This document shows positions 50,601 through 58,387 of a stretch of DNA of 64,000 bases, in pieces; positions within the stretch are counted from its first letter, which is position 1, and each line of letters begins with the position of its first letter. The notes beneath the pieces are model-generated. The model did not search any database and had not been told where the DNA came from. It saw only the letters and a program-made list of their open reading frames with translations. The stretch lies in assembly GCA_022184915.1 (NCBI GenBank), contig JAGTJU010000003.1:1-64000 (forward strand). Direction: 5' to 3'. The stretch is from Myxococcales bacterium. Lineage in GTDB: Bacteria > Myxococcota_A > Polyangia > Fen-1088. The translations under genes and the position numbers were made by a program.

Positions 50601-51593
50601 GCTCAGCAAAACGGCATGGGCTATGGCTTCTGCGCGGCAGACTGCAAGCTGGGTCCGCGGTGTGGTGATGCCGTGACCAGCAACGGGGAGGAATGCGATG
50701 ACGGGTCCGCCAAAAACGGCACCTCGGCGAGCGCTTGCATGAGCACCTGCAAAGCCAAATGCGGCAACGGCCTGCCAGATCCAGGCGAGCAGTGTGACGA
50801 CGGCAAAGCCAACAACACGGGCGCTTACGGAAAGTGTCGCACCGACTGCACCCTCGGGCCTCGCTGCGGCGATGGCATCCCCAACGGGGGTGAACAATGT
50901 GACGATGGCAAAAACGACGGCACCTACGGCACCTGCGCGCCAGGCTGCGCGTTCGGCCCCCGTTGCGGCGACAACCAAGTGCAGGCCACTGCGGGTGAGC
51001 TCTGCGACCAGGGCCCCGCCAACGCCAGCAGCGCCTACGGCAGCAACCTGTGCACCACCCGCTGCCGGCCCGCCCCCCGTTGCGGCGATCGCACCGTGGA
51101 CGTCACGTTCGGCGAGGCCTGCGACGACGGCAAAAACGATGGCACCCCTGGCTCCTGCGCCAGCGACTGCAAAGCGGCCATCCCCCTGCCCTCGTGCGGC
51201 GACGGCGTCAAGCAGCCCGACGAGGCCTGCGACACGGGCAGCGCCAACGGCACCCTGGAAAGCCCCTGCGACTCACGCTGCCGGATAAAGTGTGGCAACG
51301 GCGCCAAAGACCTGGGCGAGCAGTGTGACGATGGCGTCAACAGCGGCGCCTACGGCACCTGCAGGCCCACCTGCACCCTCGCCGATTACTGCGGCGATGG
51401 CGCCAAAAACGGCAACGAAGCCTGCGACCTCGGCGCCCAGAACGAGCCCGCCCCCTATGGCCAAGGCAAGTGCACCACCTCGTGCCAGATCGCGCCCTTC
51501 TGCGGCGACGGCCGCATCCAGTCGAGCCTCGGCGAAGAATGCGACGGCAGCATAGGCTGCAACACGATCTGCAAGATCGTCCCCGTCCTCTAG
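47619..51593 (+). CDS. Giant surface lipoprotein: DUF4215 repeats flanking a fibro-slime domain
   Basis: A 1324-residue lipoprotein (lipobox LVGGC, Cys about 29). After a Gly/Pro linker come eleven DUF4215 Cys-rich repeats (about 85-615; core CGDGxxxxxExCDDGNxxxGDGCSxxC, most followed by a CPxPGxPC extension). A fibro-slime domain (about 618-897, with FYGDDDVWVFVNGQLVVDI) follows, then twelve repeats of a second, shorter type (CGDGxxxxGExCDDGxxNxxxYGxC). The name fibro-slime comes from Fibrobacter and slime-mould proteins implicated in surface adhesion. It is probably an adhesin or matrix protein on the outer membrane. The ATG at 47619 follows GGAG; a TTG 9 bases upstream is less likely. Confidence 0.88.
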   Translation: MALKTLRPSFAFPFAFLFLAVGGSLVGGCIERPLIEIAGPGGAGGQSTDAAPPVDPLDAFLFPITDALALPDAPVCPGPLCPDDAATSFCGDGLVDQAEECDDRNARPGDGCSGLCRVEKDYACPSPGEPCVSTVLCGDGLLSGAETCDDRNTASGDGCSASCDREPGFACATPGALCTPVTSSSRCGDGAINDSETCDDGGTVSFDGCSGTCQREAGWSCPLPGQPCTKDELCGDGSLGPNEECDDGDVAPGDGCTGLCRREPFFSCPTPGMPCLSTIICGDRLVVGDEACDDGNTLPADGCSSDCKSSEPGFTCPVALGVGGPCVPVPSQRCGDGRLSYGEFCDDGNDLAGDGCSASCREEPGFTCNAPGTRCQLTEWCGDGKLSLARAEECDDMNTVSGDGCTSECIKEANFVCPQPGQLCSSTIRCGDGRLGGSETCDDGNARAGDGCSATCRTENGWTCTPGGVCRATRCGDGILAGDETCDDADADAGDGCSSLCRIEVPAVDERDGWLCPTPGMSCVRTDCGNGTREGSEQCDDGNNDMGDGCSPFCRKEPICPGGNASCLTQCGDGLLLPEDKAKGQECDDGNTVAGDGCSADCKVEKGWSCTDKVVTADPLILPIVYRDFKAYENGGHVAFQWSMGDPIDHTPDEDIWVRTRLGTAADTLPDGTSLLGKPIFKWYVSCGATGCANLAPGSGQTQPMGTGGADTCNAIKGAATGQRNMSPWGRPFYWCGYGAQDFLTFSQWYRDVPGVNQTLLDTLTLGKLPGNSYQFSSTQFFPLDGKGFGNEKWNRNFHFTSEVRYWFEYDPAANARLTFYGDDDVWVFVNGQLVVDISGTHGQVQDSVTLNANTRDMSGTLLNLKEGGVYEIVVFQAERNTSDSNYQLTLSNFTATRSECVTVCGDGFVTRDEACDLGTAKNTGAYGTCNANCTLPPRCGDALTSTANSEQCDNGVNLTPYGGASKVCGAECRFAPYCGDGMVDASFGEQCDQAQQNGMGYGFCAADCKLGPRCGDAVTSNGEECDDGSAKNGTSASACMSTCKAKCGNGLPDPGEQCDDGKANNTGAYGKCRTDCTLGPRCGDGIPNGGEQCDDGKNDGTYGTCAPGCAFGPRCGDNQVQATAGELCDQGPANASSAYGSNLCTTRCRPAPRCGDRTVDVTFGEACDDGKNDGTPGSCASDCKAAIPLPSCGDGVKQPDEACDTGSANGTLESPCDSRCRIKCGNGAKDLGEQCDDGVNSGAYGTCRPTCTLADYCGDGAKNGNEACDLGAQNEPAPYGQGKCTTSCQIAPFCGDGRIQSSLGEECDGSIGCNTICKIVPVL

Positions 51594-51651
51594 CCAAGCC
51601 CTCCCGAGGTGTGAACTCCCAAAGCCCACCTCGATGAGCTAACCTCTCGTC

Positions 51652-53028
51652 ATGTCCCTCGAGGCCGTGATGGGATCCGGAGCGGCGGCTGCCGGACACT
51701 GGGTGGCGGTGATTGGCGGTGCCACGGCAGGCGCCGAGGTGGCCGCCCACCTCGCCGACAAGCAGGTGAACGTGGTGGTGTTCGATCAGAACCCACGCCC
51801 CTACGGCAAAATCGAGGACGGTCTGCCGCGCTGGCACGAAGCGCTGAGGAAGAAGGAATACCACCTCATCGACGACAAGCTCACGCGCCCGCGGGTGCAC
51901 TACGTGCCCCTGTGCAAGATTGGGCGTGACGTCGACTTCGACGATCTCACGGATCGTTGGGGCTTCTCCGTCGTCGTGCTGGCCTGTGGGGCCTGGCGGG
52001 ACCGCACGTTGCCGTTACCCGAGGCTGCGCGCTTCGTGGGCAAGGGGCTCGTTTACCAAAACCCCTTCGTCGTCGCGTTCAATCACGCCGAAGCCCCTGG
52101 GCAGCCCGGCCCGCCCCTCGCAGACGGCGCGCTGGTCATCGGAGGGGGTCTTGCCGCGATCGACGTCGCGAAGATCCTGATGCTGGAGACCACCCGGCGG
52201 GCCTTGGCGCTCCAGGGCGTCGACGCCCCCCTGGTCGAGCTCGAGCACAAGGGCATCCCCGCCTTCCTCACGGCGCACGGTCTGCAGTTCGCCGACCTCG
52301 GTCTGCGCGCCTGCACGATCGTCTACCGCCGTCGGGAAGAAGACATGCCGCTCGTCGAGATTCAGGACGGCGCTGATGCGGCCCAGATCGATAAGACCCA
52401 GAAAACCAGGCTGCGCATCTTGCACCACGCGCAGGAGAAGTTTTTGTTCCGCGTGCAGCCGCTCGCGCTCGCCGAGGCGATCCTGCCGGACGAAGACGGG
52501 CACGTGCGGGCACTCCGCATCAGGCGTGCCAAGGCGAAAGACCACGACACCCTGACCCCCACCGACGATCTCTTCGATATGCCGACCACGCTCATCGTGA
52601 GTGCGATCGGCAGCGTGCCAGAGCCCATCAAAGGGGTTCCTTTGCGCGGCGAGCTCTTCGATTTTTCGGACTGGCACCTGGGCCGCCTCGCCAGCCACTC
52701 GAACGTGTTTTCCGTGGGCAACGTGGTCACCGGCAGAGGCAACATCGCGGCCTCGCGCAAGCATGCCCGCGAGATCTCCGAGTCCGCCGTCGCCGCTTTT
52801 TTGGGCCTCAACGCCGACCGTGCGGCCGAGTCGGAGGTGGCATTCCAGCTCTCCGCCCCCGCGCGCAGCCAGGCCCAGAACGTGGCCCACGCCGTGGCGA
52901 TACAGCTCGAAACACAGGTCCCGCCGGCGTCCTCGACCCTGCTCACGCGTGTCCATGCTTTGCAGGCCCGCGTGGGATATACCGGCGACTACGCCGCCTG
53001 GATCGCGGCGCATCCGCCCCGCGCCTGA
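51652..53028 (+). CDS. FAD-dependent NAD(P) oxidoreductase (ferredoxin-NADP reductase/GltD-like)
   Basis: A 458-residue flavoprotein with two dinucleotide-binding motifs: VIGGATAGAEVAAHL at about 20-34 (FAD) and VIGGGLAAIDVAKIL at about 163-177 (NAD(P)). A late SVGNVVTGRGNIAASRKH segment is typical of this group. PYGKIEDGLPRWHEALR resembles the flavin region of FprA and glutamate-synthase small-subunit type reductases. There is no Fe-S cluster motif. It should shuttle electrons between NAD(P)H and a ferredoxin or similar partner. It converges with the RluA-type gene at 10 bp. Confidence 0.85.
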   Translation: MSLEAVMGSGAAAAGHWVAVIGGATAGAEVAAHLADKQVNVVVFDQNPRPYGKIEDGLPRWHEALRKKEYHLIDDKLTRPRVHYVPLCKIGRDVDFDDLTDRWGFSVVVLACGAWRDRTLPLPEAARFVGKGLVYQNPFVVAFNHAEAPGQPGPPLADGALVIGGGLAAIDVAKILMLETTRRALALQGVDAPLVELEHKGIPAFLTAHGLQFADLGLRACTIVYRRREEDMPLVEIQDGADAAQIDKTQKTRLRILHHAQEKFLFRVQPLALAEAILPDEDGHVRALRIRRAKAKDHDTLTPTDDLFDMPTTLIVSAIGSVPEPIKGVPLRGELFDFSDWHLGRLASHSNVFSVGNVVTGRGNIAASRKHAREISESAVAAFLGLNADRAAESEVAFQLSAPARSQAQNVAHAVAIQLETQVPPASSTLLTRVHALQARVGYTGDYAAWIAAHPPRA

Positions 53029-53038
53029 AGGGCCGCCC

Positions 53039-53938
53039 TCAGCGGGCCCAGTCGGGTGGAGGCGCCGTGACCCGCAAGGGCGTGCCCGTCACGGGGTGTT
53101 GCAACCGCACCGATTCGGCGTGCAGCCTGAGGCCATCGACCTGCAAAGCAGCGGCGATGAGGCGTGCGGGCCCGTCGGCGTACACCTCGTCGCCGAGAAC
53201 GGGGTGTCCCAGGTGGGCAAGATGGGCGCGCACTTGATGAACGCGCCCCGAGGCCAGGCGAGCCCGTACCAAGGTGGACTGGGACCGCAGAGCCACCCGC
53301 TCGACCTCGGTCCGGGCCGGCAAGGGATCCCGCCCTCCGCCCACCACGGCCTGACCCCCACGGGGACCGCCCCGCCCGATGGGCTCGAAGACCACCTCCG
53401 ACAAGGGCGTGTGCCCCGCCACCTCGGCCAAGTACGACTTTTCGCAGGACACATCACCCAACGCGGCCCGCAGGCCATGCCAGGCGGTGCGCGTGCGGGC
53501 CGCCAGCAACACGCCAGACGTGCCTCGATCCAGGCGGTGGCCCAGGCCGCCCTCACGCGGATCTTCGGACGCGCTGGCACACTCGGAGAACCGCGCGATG
53601 AGCGCGCCCGCCGCGGTGGGGCCCTCGTCCGCGCGCAGGGGGTGCGAAGGCAGCGGTCCTGGCTTGTTCACGGCCACAAGGTGTTCGTCCTCGTAGAGCA
53701 CGACCAGCTGCACCTCGGGCTGCGGCCGCAAGACGACCTCCGCGGGCGCCTCACCTACGTCCACCTCGATCCATGCCCCTGCCTCCATGCGGCGGCCTTT
53801 CGCGAGGCTTCCCCCCGAAACCCTCACCGCGCCTCCCTCGAGCAACGCGCGTGCCTGCCGAAGCGAAAGGCCACATCGCGCAGCGATCAGCCCGTCGAGC
53901 CGCTCGCCCGCGGACACAGCGTCCACCTCGATGCGCAT
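53039..53938 (-). CDS. RluA-family rRNA pseudouridine synthase with S4 domain
   Basis: A 299-residue enzyme: S4 RNA-binding domain (about 5-60) and RluA/RluD catalytic domain (about 75-290). The catalytic Asp is in GHRLDRGTSGVLL, and GRVHQVRAHLAHLGHPVLGD is a family block. It isomerises uridine to pseudouridine in rRNA or tRNA. The ATG at 53938 matches the S4 start; it lies 5 bases after the stop of the transglycosylase gene, so the two may be cotranscribed. The exact RNA target cannot be told from the sequence. Confidence 0.9.
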   Translation of the reverse strand: MRIEVDAVSAGERLDGLIAARCGLSLRQARALLEGGAVRVSGGSLAKGRRMEAGAWIEVDVGEAPAEVVLRPQPEVQLVVLYEDEHLVAVNKPGPLPSHPLRADEGPTAAGALIARFSECASASEDPREGGLGHRLDRGTSGVLLAARTRTAWHGLRAALGDVSCEKSYLAEVAGHTPLSEVVFEPIGRGGPRGGQAVVGGGRDPLPARTEVERVALRSQSTLVRARLASGRVHQVRAHLAHLGHPVLGDEVYADGPARLIAAALQVDGLRLHAESVRLQHPVTGTPLRVTAPPPDWAR

Positions 53939-53943
53939 CGGTG

Positions 53944-56077
53944 CTACTTCTTCGTGCGGCCGCCCTTGGGGGCCGCCGTCGCGGTCTTCTTGGGTGCGGA
54001 TCGCTGCGAGGTCGTTTTGCTCGCCGGCTTGCCACCCGCTTGCGACGCCGCACTCGTCTTCGTGCTGGCGCTGGGCGGACGCGCCCGCTGATGAGCGGCG
54101 TCCGAAGCACCGCCCGCAGGCCGCCGGGCGCCAGGGGCCGTGTGCCCCACGGCGTGTTCGCGCGGCAGCTCGGGCGAAGGCGAGTAAACGATGACGTCCT
54201 GTCCTTCTTCCAGGGACGCGTTGTACGACAGGCGGTTGATGCGGGCGAGGTCGTTCGGTCGCAAGCCATAGCGCCGCGCGATCTTGGCCAACGTGTCCCC
54301 CGGCTTGGCCTTGTACGAAAGGCGTGTTTTGCCTCCCTGTGCCGCGCGCAGCGCCAGGAACTCTTCCGAGCCCAGCGTCACGACCTGAAGCTTCGCAGGG
54401 TCGAGCAGGGCCACGCTGTTGCGATCGAAGTCCTCGGCGATGAAGAGCTGCAAGATCATGCCCTCCTGGAGCTTCGCCTCGGGATCCACGTTGTTCCACT
54501 CGAGCAGGTTTTCGATCGAAACCTCGAACCCCGCGGCCACGTCCTCCAGCGTGTCCGCGCTCTTGGTCTGGTAGAACACACGCTCGCGCCCCTCGTAACT
54601 GAATTCCCGGTCGGGCACGGCCACCAGGATCGTCTCCTCCGCCGGAGGCGCCGACGCCTCACGGGTTTTGGCGGCCAGCTCGTCTTCGGCGGGGCGGGGG
54701 CCGAGCGGCACCACGACCGTCGTTCCGCCCGCCAACTCCCGGCTGTCGCCTAGACCGTTCAATTTCCGCAGCTCGCGGGCGCTCAGCCCCCGCGCCTTGG
54801 CCAGATCGTCGAGCGTCTCGCCGAAGCGCAGAACCACAGCTTCGAGTTGGTCGGACTTGGTCGCCGACTTGTGAAAGTTCCGAGCGAAGGCCTCGCCAAC
54901 ACCCGGAGGCACCCGCAGGAGCGAGGGACCTCGATCGGGCGGCGTGCGGCCCCGGATGAGCTCCGGGTTGAGATTTTGCACGTCTTCCACGGCCACCCCC
55001 GCCGCGCGCGCCACGCGCTCGAGAGCCGTGCCCGGCGCAACCTCCACCACGTCGTAGGCCAGGGGCGGATCGGGGGCCACGGCATCGAAGCCGAAGGCGT
55101 TGAGGTTGTGCCCGATCACCGCACACGCCAGGATCTTCGGGACATAAAGCGTGGTCTCCCAGGGAAGACCCGCCTCGTGCCTGACCAGCTCCCAGAAGTC
55201 GTTCGTGTTGTAGCGGGCGATCGACTTCAACACTGCGCCATATCCCGCGTTGTAGGCCGCGAAGGCCAGCGGCCACGAGCCGAAGCGCACGTAGAGATCT
55301 TTCAGATAGCGGGCAGCGGCCTCGGCCGCCCGCTCGGGGTCCCGGCGGTTGTCCACCCAGTAGCTGACCTCCAGCCCGTACGCGCGGGCGGCCCCCTTGA
55401 TGAACTGCCATACCCCCCCAGCGCCCGCGTTCGACAACGCGCCGGGATCGAAGCCGCTCTCGACCATCGCCAGGTAGACCAGGTCCTTCGGTACGCCCTC
55501 GCGCGTCGGCAACCGCGGCAAAGGCGGCCTGGTAGCGGCCCAGGCGGCGGCGCCAGCTGCTCATGATGGCGCGCCCCCGCTCGTCCGACTTGAAGAACTC
55601 GAGATAGCGCAGCACGCTCGGGTGCCAGCGCACGGGCAGCTCGGGCACGCTGAGCGATTGCAGCCACGGGGCGTGCGGCGCGAGCGCGGGCTCTTCCGCC
55701 GTCCGGTCGTGCGCGGGGGAGCGCAACACGGGAGGCAAATCACCACTGCCGCTCCACCGGCCGGGCAGCCTATCGGGCAGGGCCTCCCCCACCGCTTCCC
55801 CCTGGGGATCTTCAGGCTCGTACACCTTGACGGGGGGGGCTCCGGGGCGCGGGAACGTGCGCGCCTCGAAGCGACGCAGCTCGCGCAGCTCCGGGCTTTC
55901 GGCAAGGCCCGTCTCGTCGAGCGGCACACCCCGAACGGCCCGCCTCTCGCGCTCGTCCGGGCCGTCGAGGGGCTCCGCGCGCACCACGCGCGCTCCGGGG
56001 ACCACGGAGGGAAGCAAGACCAGCCCCAGCGCGACCGAAAAGCCGAGCCGAATCTGGGTGTGGACAGAGCGAGCCAT
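53944..56077 (-). pseudogene. mltD: MltD-like lytic transglycosylase with four LysM domains, interrupted by a frameshift
   Basis: Two overlapping frames together make one protein. The first (from the ATG at 56077, signal peptide ending VVRAEP) covers about 190 residues up to RRRLGRYQAAFAA. The second, starting near 55520, carries on with LPTREGVPKDLVYLAMVESGF, which contains the catalytic Glu, followed by AYNAGYG, four LysM domains and a basic Lys/Thr/Ala-rich tail. Homologues are continuous across this point. A one-base shift near 55510-55525, in a GCCGCGGTTGCCG context, explains the break. It is either a recent pseudogene, a sequencing error or a translational frameshift. The intact enzyme would cleave glycan strands of peptidoglycan. 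Confidence 0.8.
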
Positions 56078-56229
56078 GCGCGTCTCGTGATGGTAGCGGC
56101 AACCCGGGCGGGCCTCCAAAAAAGGCGTCACGCGCCCCCCGGCAGAGCCCAGATCGTTTGTGGGAACGCGTGTTTGCTCGCTCTTGGGGCAGGTGGTATA
56201 GAGGGGTTTCAGTTCACTGGAGGGTTCCC

Positions 56230-56445
56230 ATGCTCGGCGGCTCCGAATGGATCGTTATTCTCGTCATCGTCATCATCGTCTTCGGTGCCACGAAGCTCCC
56301 TCAGCTGGGCGACGGCCTCGGCAAGGCCATTCGTAATTTCAAGCGCGCTGTGAACACGGGGGGCGAGATCGACGTGACCCCGAAAAAGCCCGAGCTCAAA
56401 GACGGGCCCCAGGCGCCCGAACCCGGCGCCAAGAGCGAAACGTAA
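56230..56445 (+). CDS. tatA: Sec-independent translocase subunit TatA
   Basis: A 71-residue protein with the TatA layout: short N terminus, membrane helix (about 6-20, ending in the FG motif of [13 protein letters not shown]), amphipathic helix ([13 protein letters not shown]) and a charged tail. It forms the pore of the Tat pathway for folded proteins. GGAGGG precedes the ATG at 56230. tatB and tatC are not adjacent. A possible Tat client is the DUF4159 protein at 23 kb. Confidence 0.93.
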   Translation: MLGGSEWIVILVIVIIVFGATKLPQLGDGLGKAIRNFKRAVNTGGEIDVTPKKPELKDGPQAPEPGAKSET

Positions 56446-56477
56446 CCGCACCGGAACACCACCGGGTGGTCTTTCCC

Positions 56478-56500
56478 AAACAGCTTGTAACTAGCTGTTT
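56478..56500. repeat. AT-rich inverted repeat after tatA
   Basis: AAACAGCT (56478-56485) and AGCTGTTT (56493-56500) form a perfect 8-bp inverted repeat with a 7-base loop, 33 bases after tatA, in a locally AT-rich patch. It could be a weak terminator of tatA or an operator upstream of the PhaR-like gene. Confidence 0.45.
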
Positions 56501-56683
56501 ACATTAGAGAATCCCTCCTAGCCCCGGACTGTACCTCCCCTCGCGGTGGGGCCCGTTGCGGCTCGTCGCATCATTCGCAGATGTGGGCTTGTCGAGGAGC
56601 CTGGCTCGGAAAAACCCGAGTGATTTCAACGCACTGCGAATTAGAAGTTGACGCATTGAACCGTGGGGGTCAAACTGACAAGC

Positions 56684-56935
56684 ATGGCCACGCGCGTGAT
56701 CAAACGTTACTCGAACCGCAAACTGTACGACACAACCGACAGCCGTTACGTGACGCTGCAGCAGATTGCGCAGATGATTCGCAACGGCGACGAGATCCGG
56801 GTGACTGACAAGACCACCCAGCAGGATCTCACCACCGCCACCCTCGCTCAGATCATTTTCGAGGAAGAGAAACGCTCCCCGAAGCTGCCTGTCGAGGGAC
56901 TTCGGCGGATCATCCGTACCGGTCTGCAGGCGTGA
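56684..56935 (+). CDS. PhaR-like polyhydroxyalkanoate regulator, DNA-binding domain only
   Basis: An 83-residue protein matching the PHB/PHA accumulation regulator DNA-binding domain: [20 protein letters not shown], then [20 protein letters not shown] and a helical end. PhaR of proteobacteria is about 150-190 residues and has additional C-terminal domains; this is the minimal form. The ATG at 56684 matches the family N terminus although no good ribosome-binding site is visible; a GTG at 56663 is an alternative. No pha synthase, phasin or depolymerase gene is nearby. Confidence 0.85.
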   Translation: MATRVIKRYSNRKLYDTTDSRYVTLQQIAQMIRNGDEIRVTDKTTQQDLTTATLAQIIFEEEKRSPKLPVEGLRRIIRTGLQA

Positions 56936-57025
56936 CCTGTCGCCCTTTCTTGCGGCGCCGGCGGACGAAGCTGGTGTCGGAGGAACGACCCGACAAGCAC
57001 GCTCCGGCAGGGCCGCTCTGCGGCT

Positions 57026-57092
57026 AGGCACCGAGATCGCATCTCGGCGAGGCGAAAGACGCCCGCCGCCAGGCGAACTGCGGTGCCTTTTT
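57026..57092 (+). terminator. Possible terminator of the PhaR-like gene
   Basis: AGGCACC (57026-57032) can pair with GGTGCCT (57082-57088), enclosing a 7-bp inner hairpin (57031-57047); a TTTTTCTTT tract follows. It lies about 90 bases after the stop and before the convergent outer-membrane gene. The long loop makes it uncertain. Confidence 0.35.
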
Positions 57093-57119
57093 CTTTGGTG
57101 GCCTTGCGCGCCGCCACAC

Positions 57120-58226
57120 TCAAAAGTCGAACCCACCGCTGAGGGTCACGCGGTCTTGCCGGCCGCTCCCGTCGCGAGCCGCGCTGCCTCCACTCACCTG
57201 CACATCATCGCGGGAGCGGCCCGGAGGGGCGTATTCGTACTGCCCCGCCACGAAGACGCTCGCAAACTTCAGCTTCACGCCCCCGAAGAACCTTTGCCGC
57301 ACGATGGTGCTCTGGTCGGAAAACGAAAAGTTCGCCTGGAGGTCGCGATCGGGCAGGGCCGGGCCGCACCCCGGACCGCCCGAGAGACCTGCCTCCGAGA
57401 GGACCCCGTCGCAGGCCGGCGTGGCATCGATGACCCCGCTTTTGGCCTTGATGAGGAGGTAGCTCCAGCCCCCGAAGGGCTCGAACCGAAAGGTGCCTCC
57501 GATGCCAAAAGCCTTCGAGGCCAGAGCATCGAAGCTGGCCACGTCGAGCCGCGCCTCCGCCGAACCGGTCACATGGGATAGCCCTGCGCGCAGCGCCACC
57601 GAGGGCAAAGGCCAATCGTGAAAGCCCTCGTGCAACGCCAGCTTGGCATACGCCTGGTAAGCGACGAGCTGGGACTGAAGCAGGTGAACCACTCCCGTGC
57701 CCACCTCCATGGAAGGCAGTGGCAGCCAAATGCCCTTCTTCACGAAGACACCGATCGTGGACAACCAGGCGTCGGGACGGTCAGCGAGACGGTTCTGGGG
57801 AGACACGCCCTTGACCCCGTCCCAGTGGCGCTCCTGGTTGCTGATGCGGGTGAGGCCCAGCTCGGCCGAGACCTGAAATCCGGCAAAGCCGATGGTATCC
57901 GCGGGCGTCACCACCTGCGGGGCCATGACCATGCCGAGCTCAGACATCAGACTGCGAAACCGGCTCGACGCCTCGGGGTCCAGCACCACGCGCGACACCG
58001 CGCCGTCTGCGTCTCGCTCTACCCACGCGCACTCGCTCGCCTGGCCGCCGGCCAGGCCGCGGGGCGCACTCGGCTGGCACAGATTCAACAACGAAAGGTC
58101 GAGTCGTCCCGCCTCGGCCACACCGGGGAGCAAGGCAGCGCCCAGCACGACGGCGTTCGTCAGGCGCCCGAGCAGGCGGCGCGAGCATCGCGACCATCGG
58201 GGGCCAAAGCGGCGCGGCACAGGCAT
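57120..58226 (-). CDS. Putative outer-membrane beta-barrel protein
   Basis: A 368-residue exported protein with a signal peptide (about 17-39, ending GVAEAG). The mature part is rich in alternating amphipathic strands, Gly and aromatic residues and ends in Phe (LSGGFDF), as in many barrel proteins. Three or four Cys occur in the N-terminal part and a loop (NLCQPS, ACDGVL, GPGCGP). No specific transporter or secretin family recognised. It is divergent from the LolC/E-like gene. Confidence 0.7.
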   Translation of the reverse strand: MPVPRRFGPRWSRCSRRLLGRLTNAVVLGAALLPGVAEAGRLDLSLLNLCQPSAPRGLAGGQASECAWVERDADGAVSRVVLDPEASSRFRSLMSELGMVMAPQVVTPADTIGFAGFQVSAELGLTRISNQERHWDGVKGVSPQNRLADRPDAWLSTIGVFVKKGIWLPLPSMEVGTGVVHLLQSQLVAYQAYAKLALHEGFHDWPLPSVALRAGLSHVTGSAEARLDVASFDALASKAFGIGGTFRFEPFGGWSYLLIKAKSGVIDATPACDGVLSEAGLSGGPGCGPALPDRDLQANFSFSDQSTIVRQRFFGGVKLKFASVFVAGQYEYAPPGRSRDDVQVSGGSAARDGSGRQDRVTLSGGFDF

Positions 58227-58387
58227 GCGTTCACACGGTAAGGGGCCAGGCTTTGGCCTGTCAAGGAACGACGACCCGAGGCCGCCTTCATTTGACCGGA
58301 CGTGCCCGGGCGGCTAGCGTCCCCCGCGTCTGGCTCGCGGAATTCGCGACCTCCCCGCGAAAACGCCTGTCCTGTTTCGTCTCGTCC

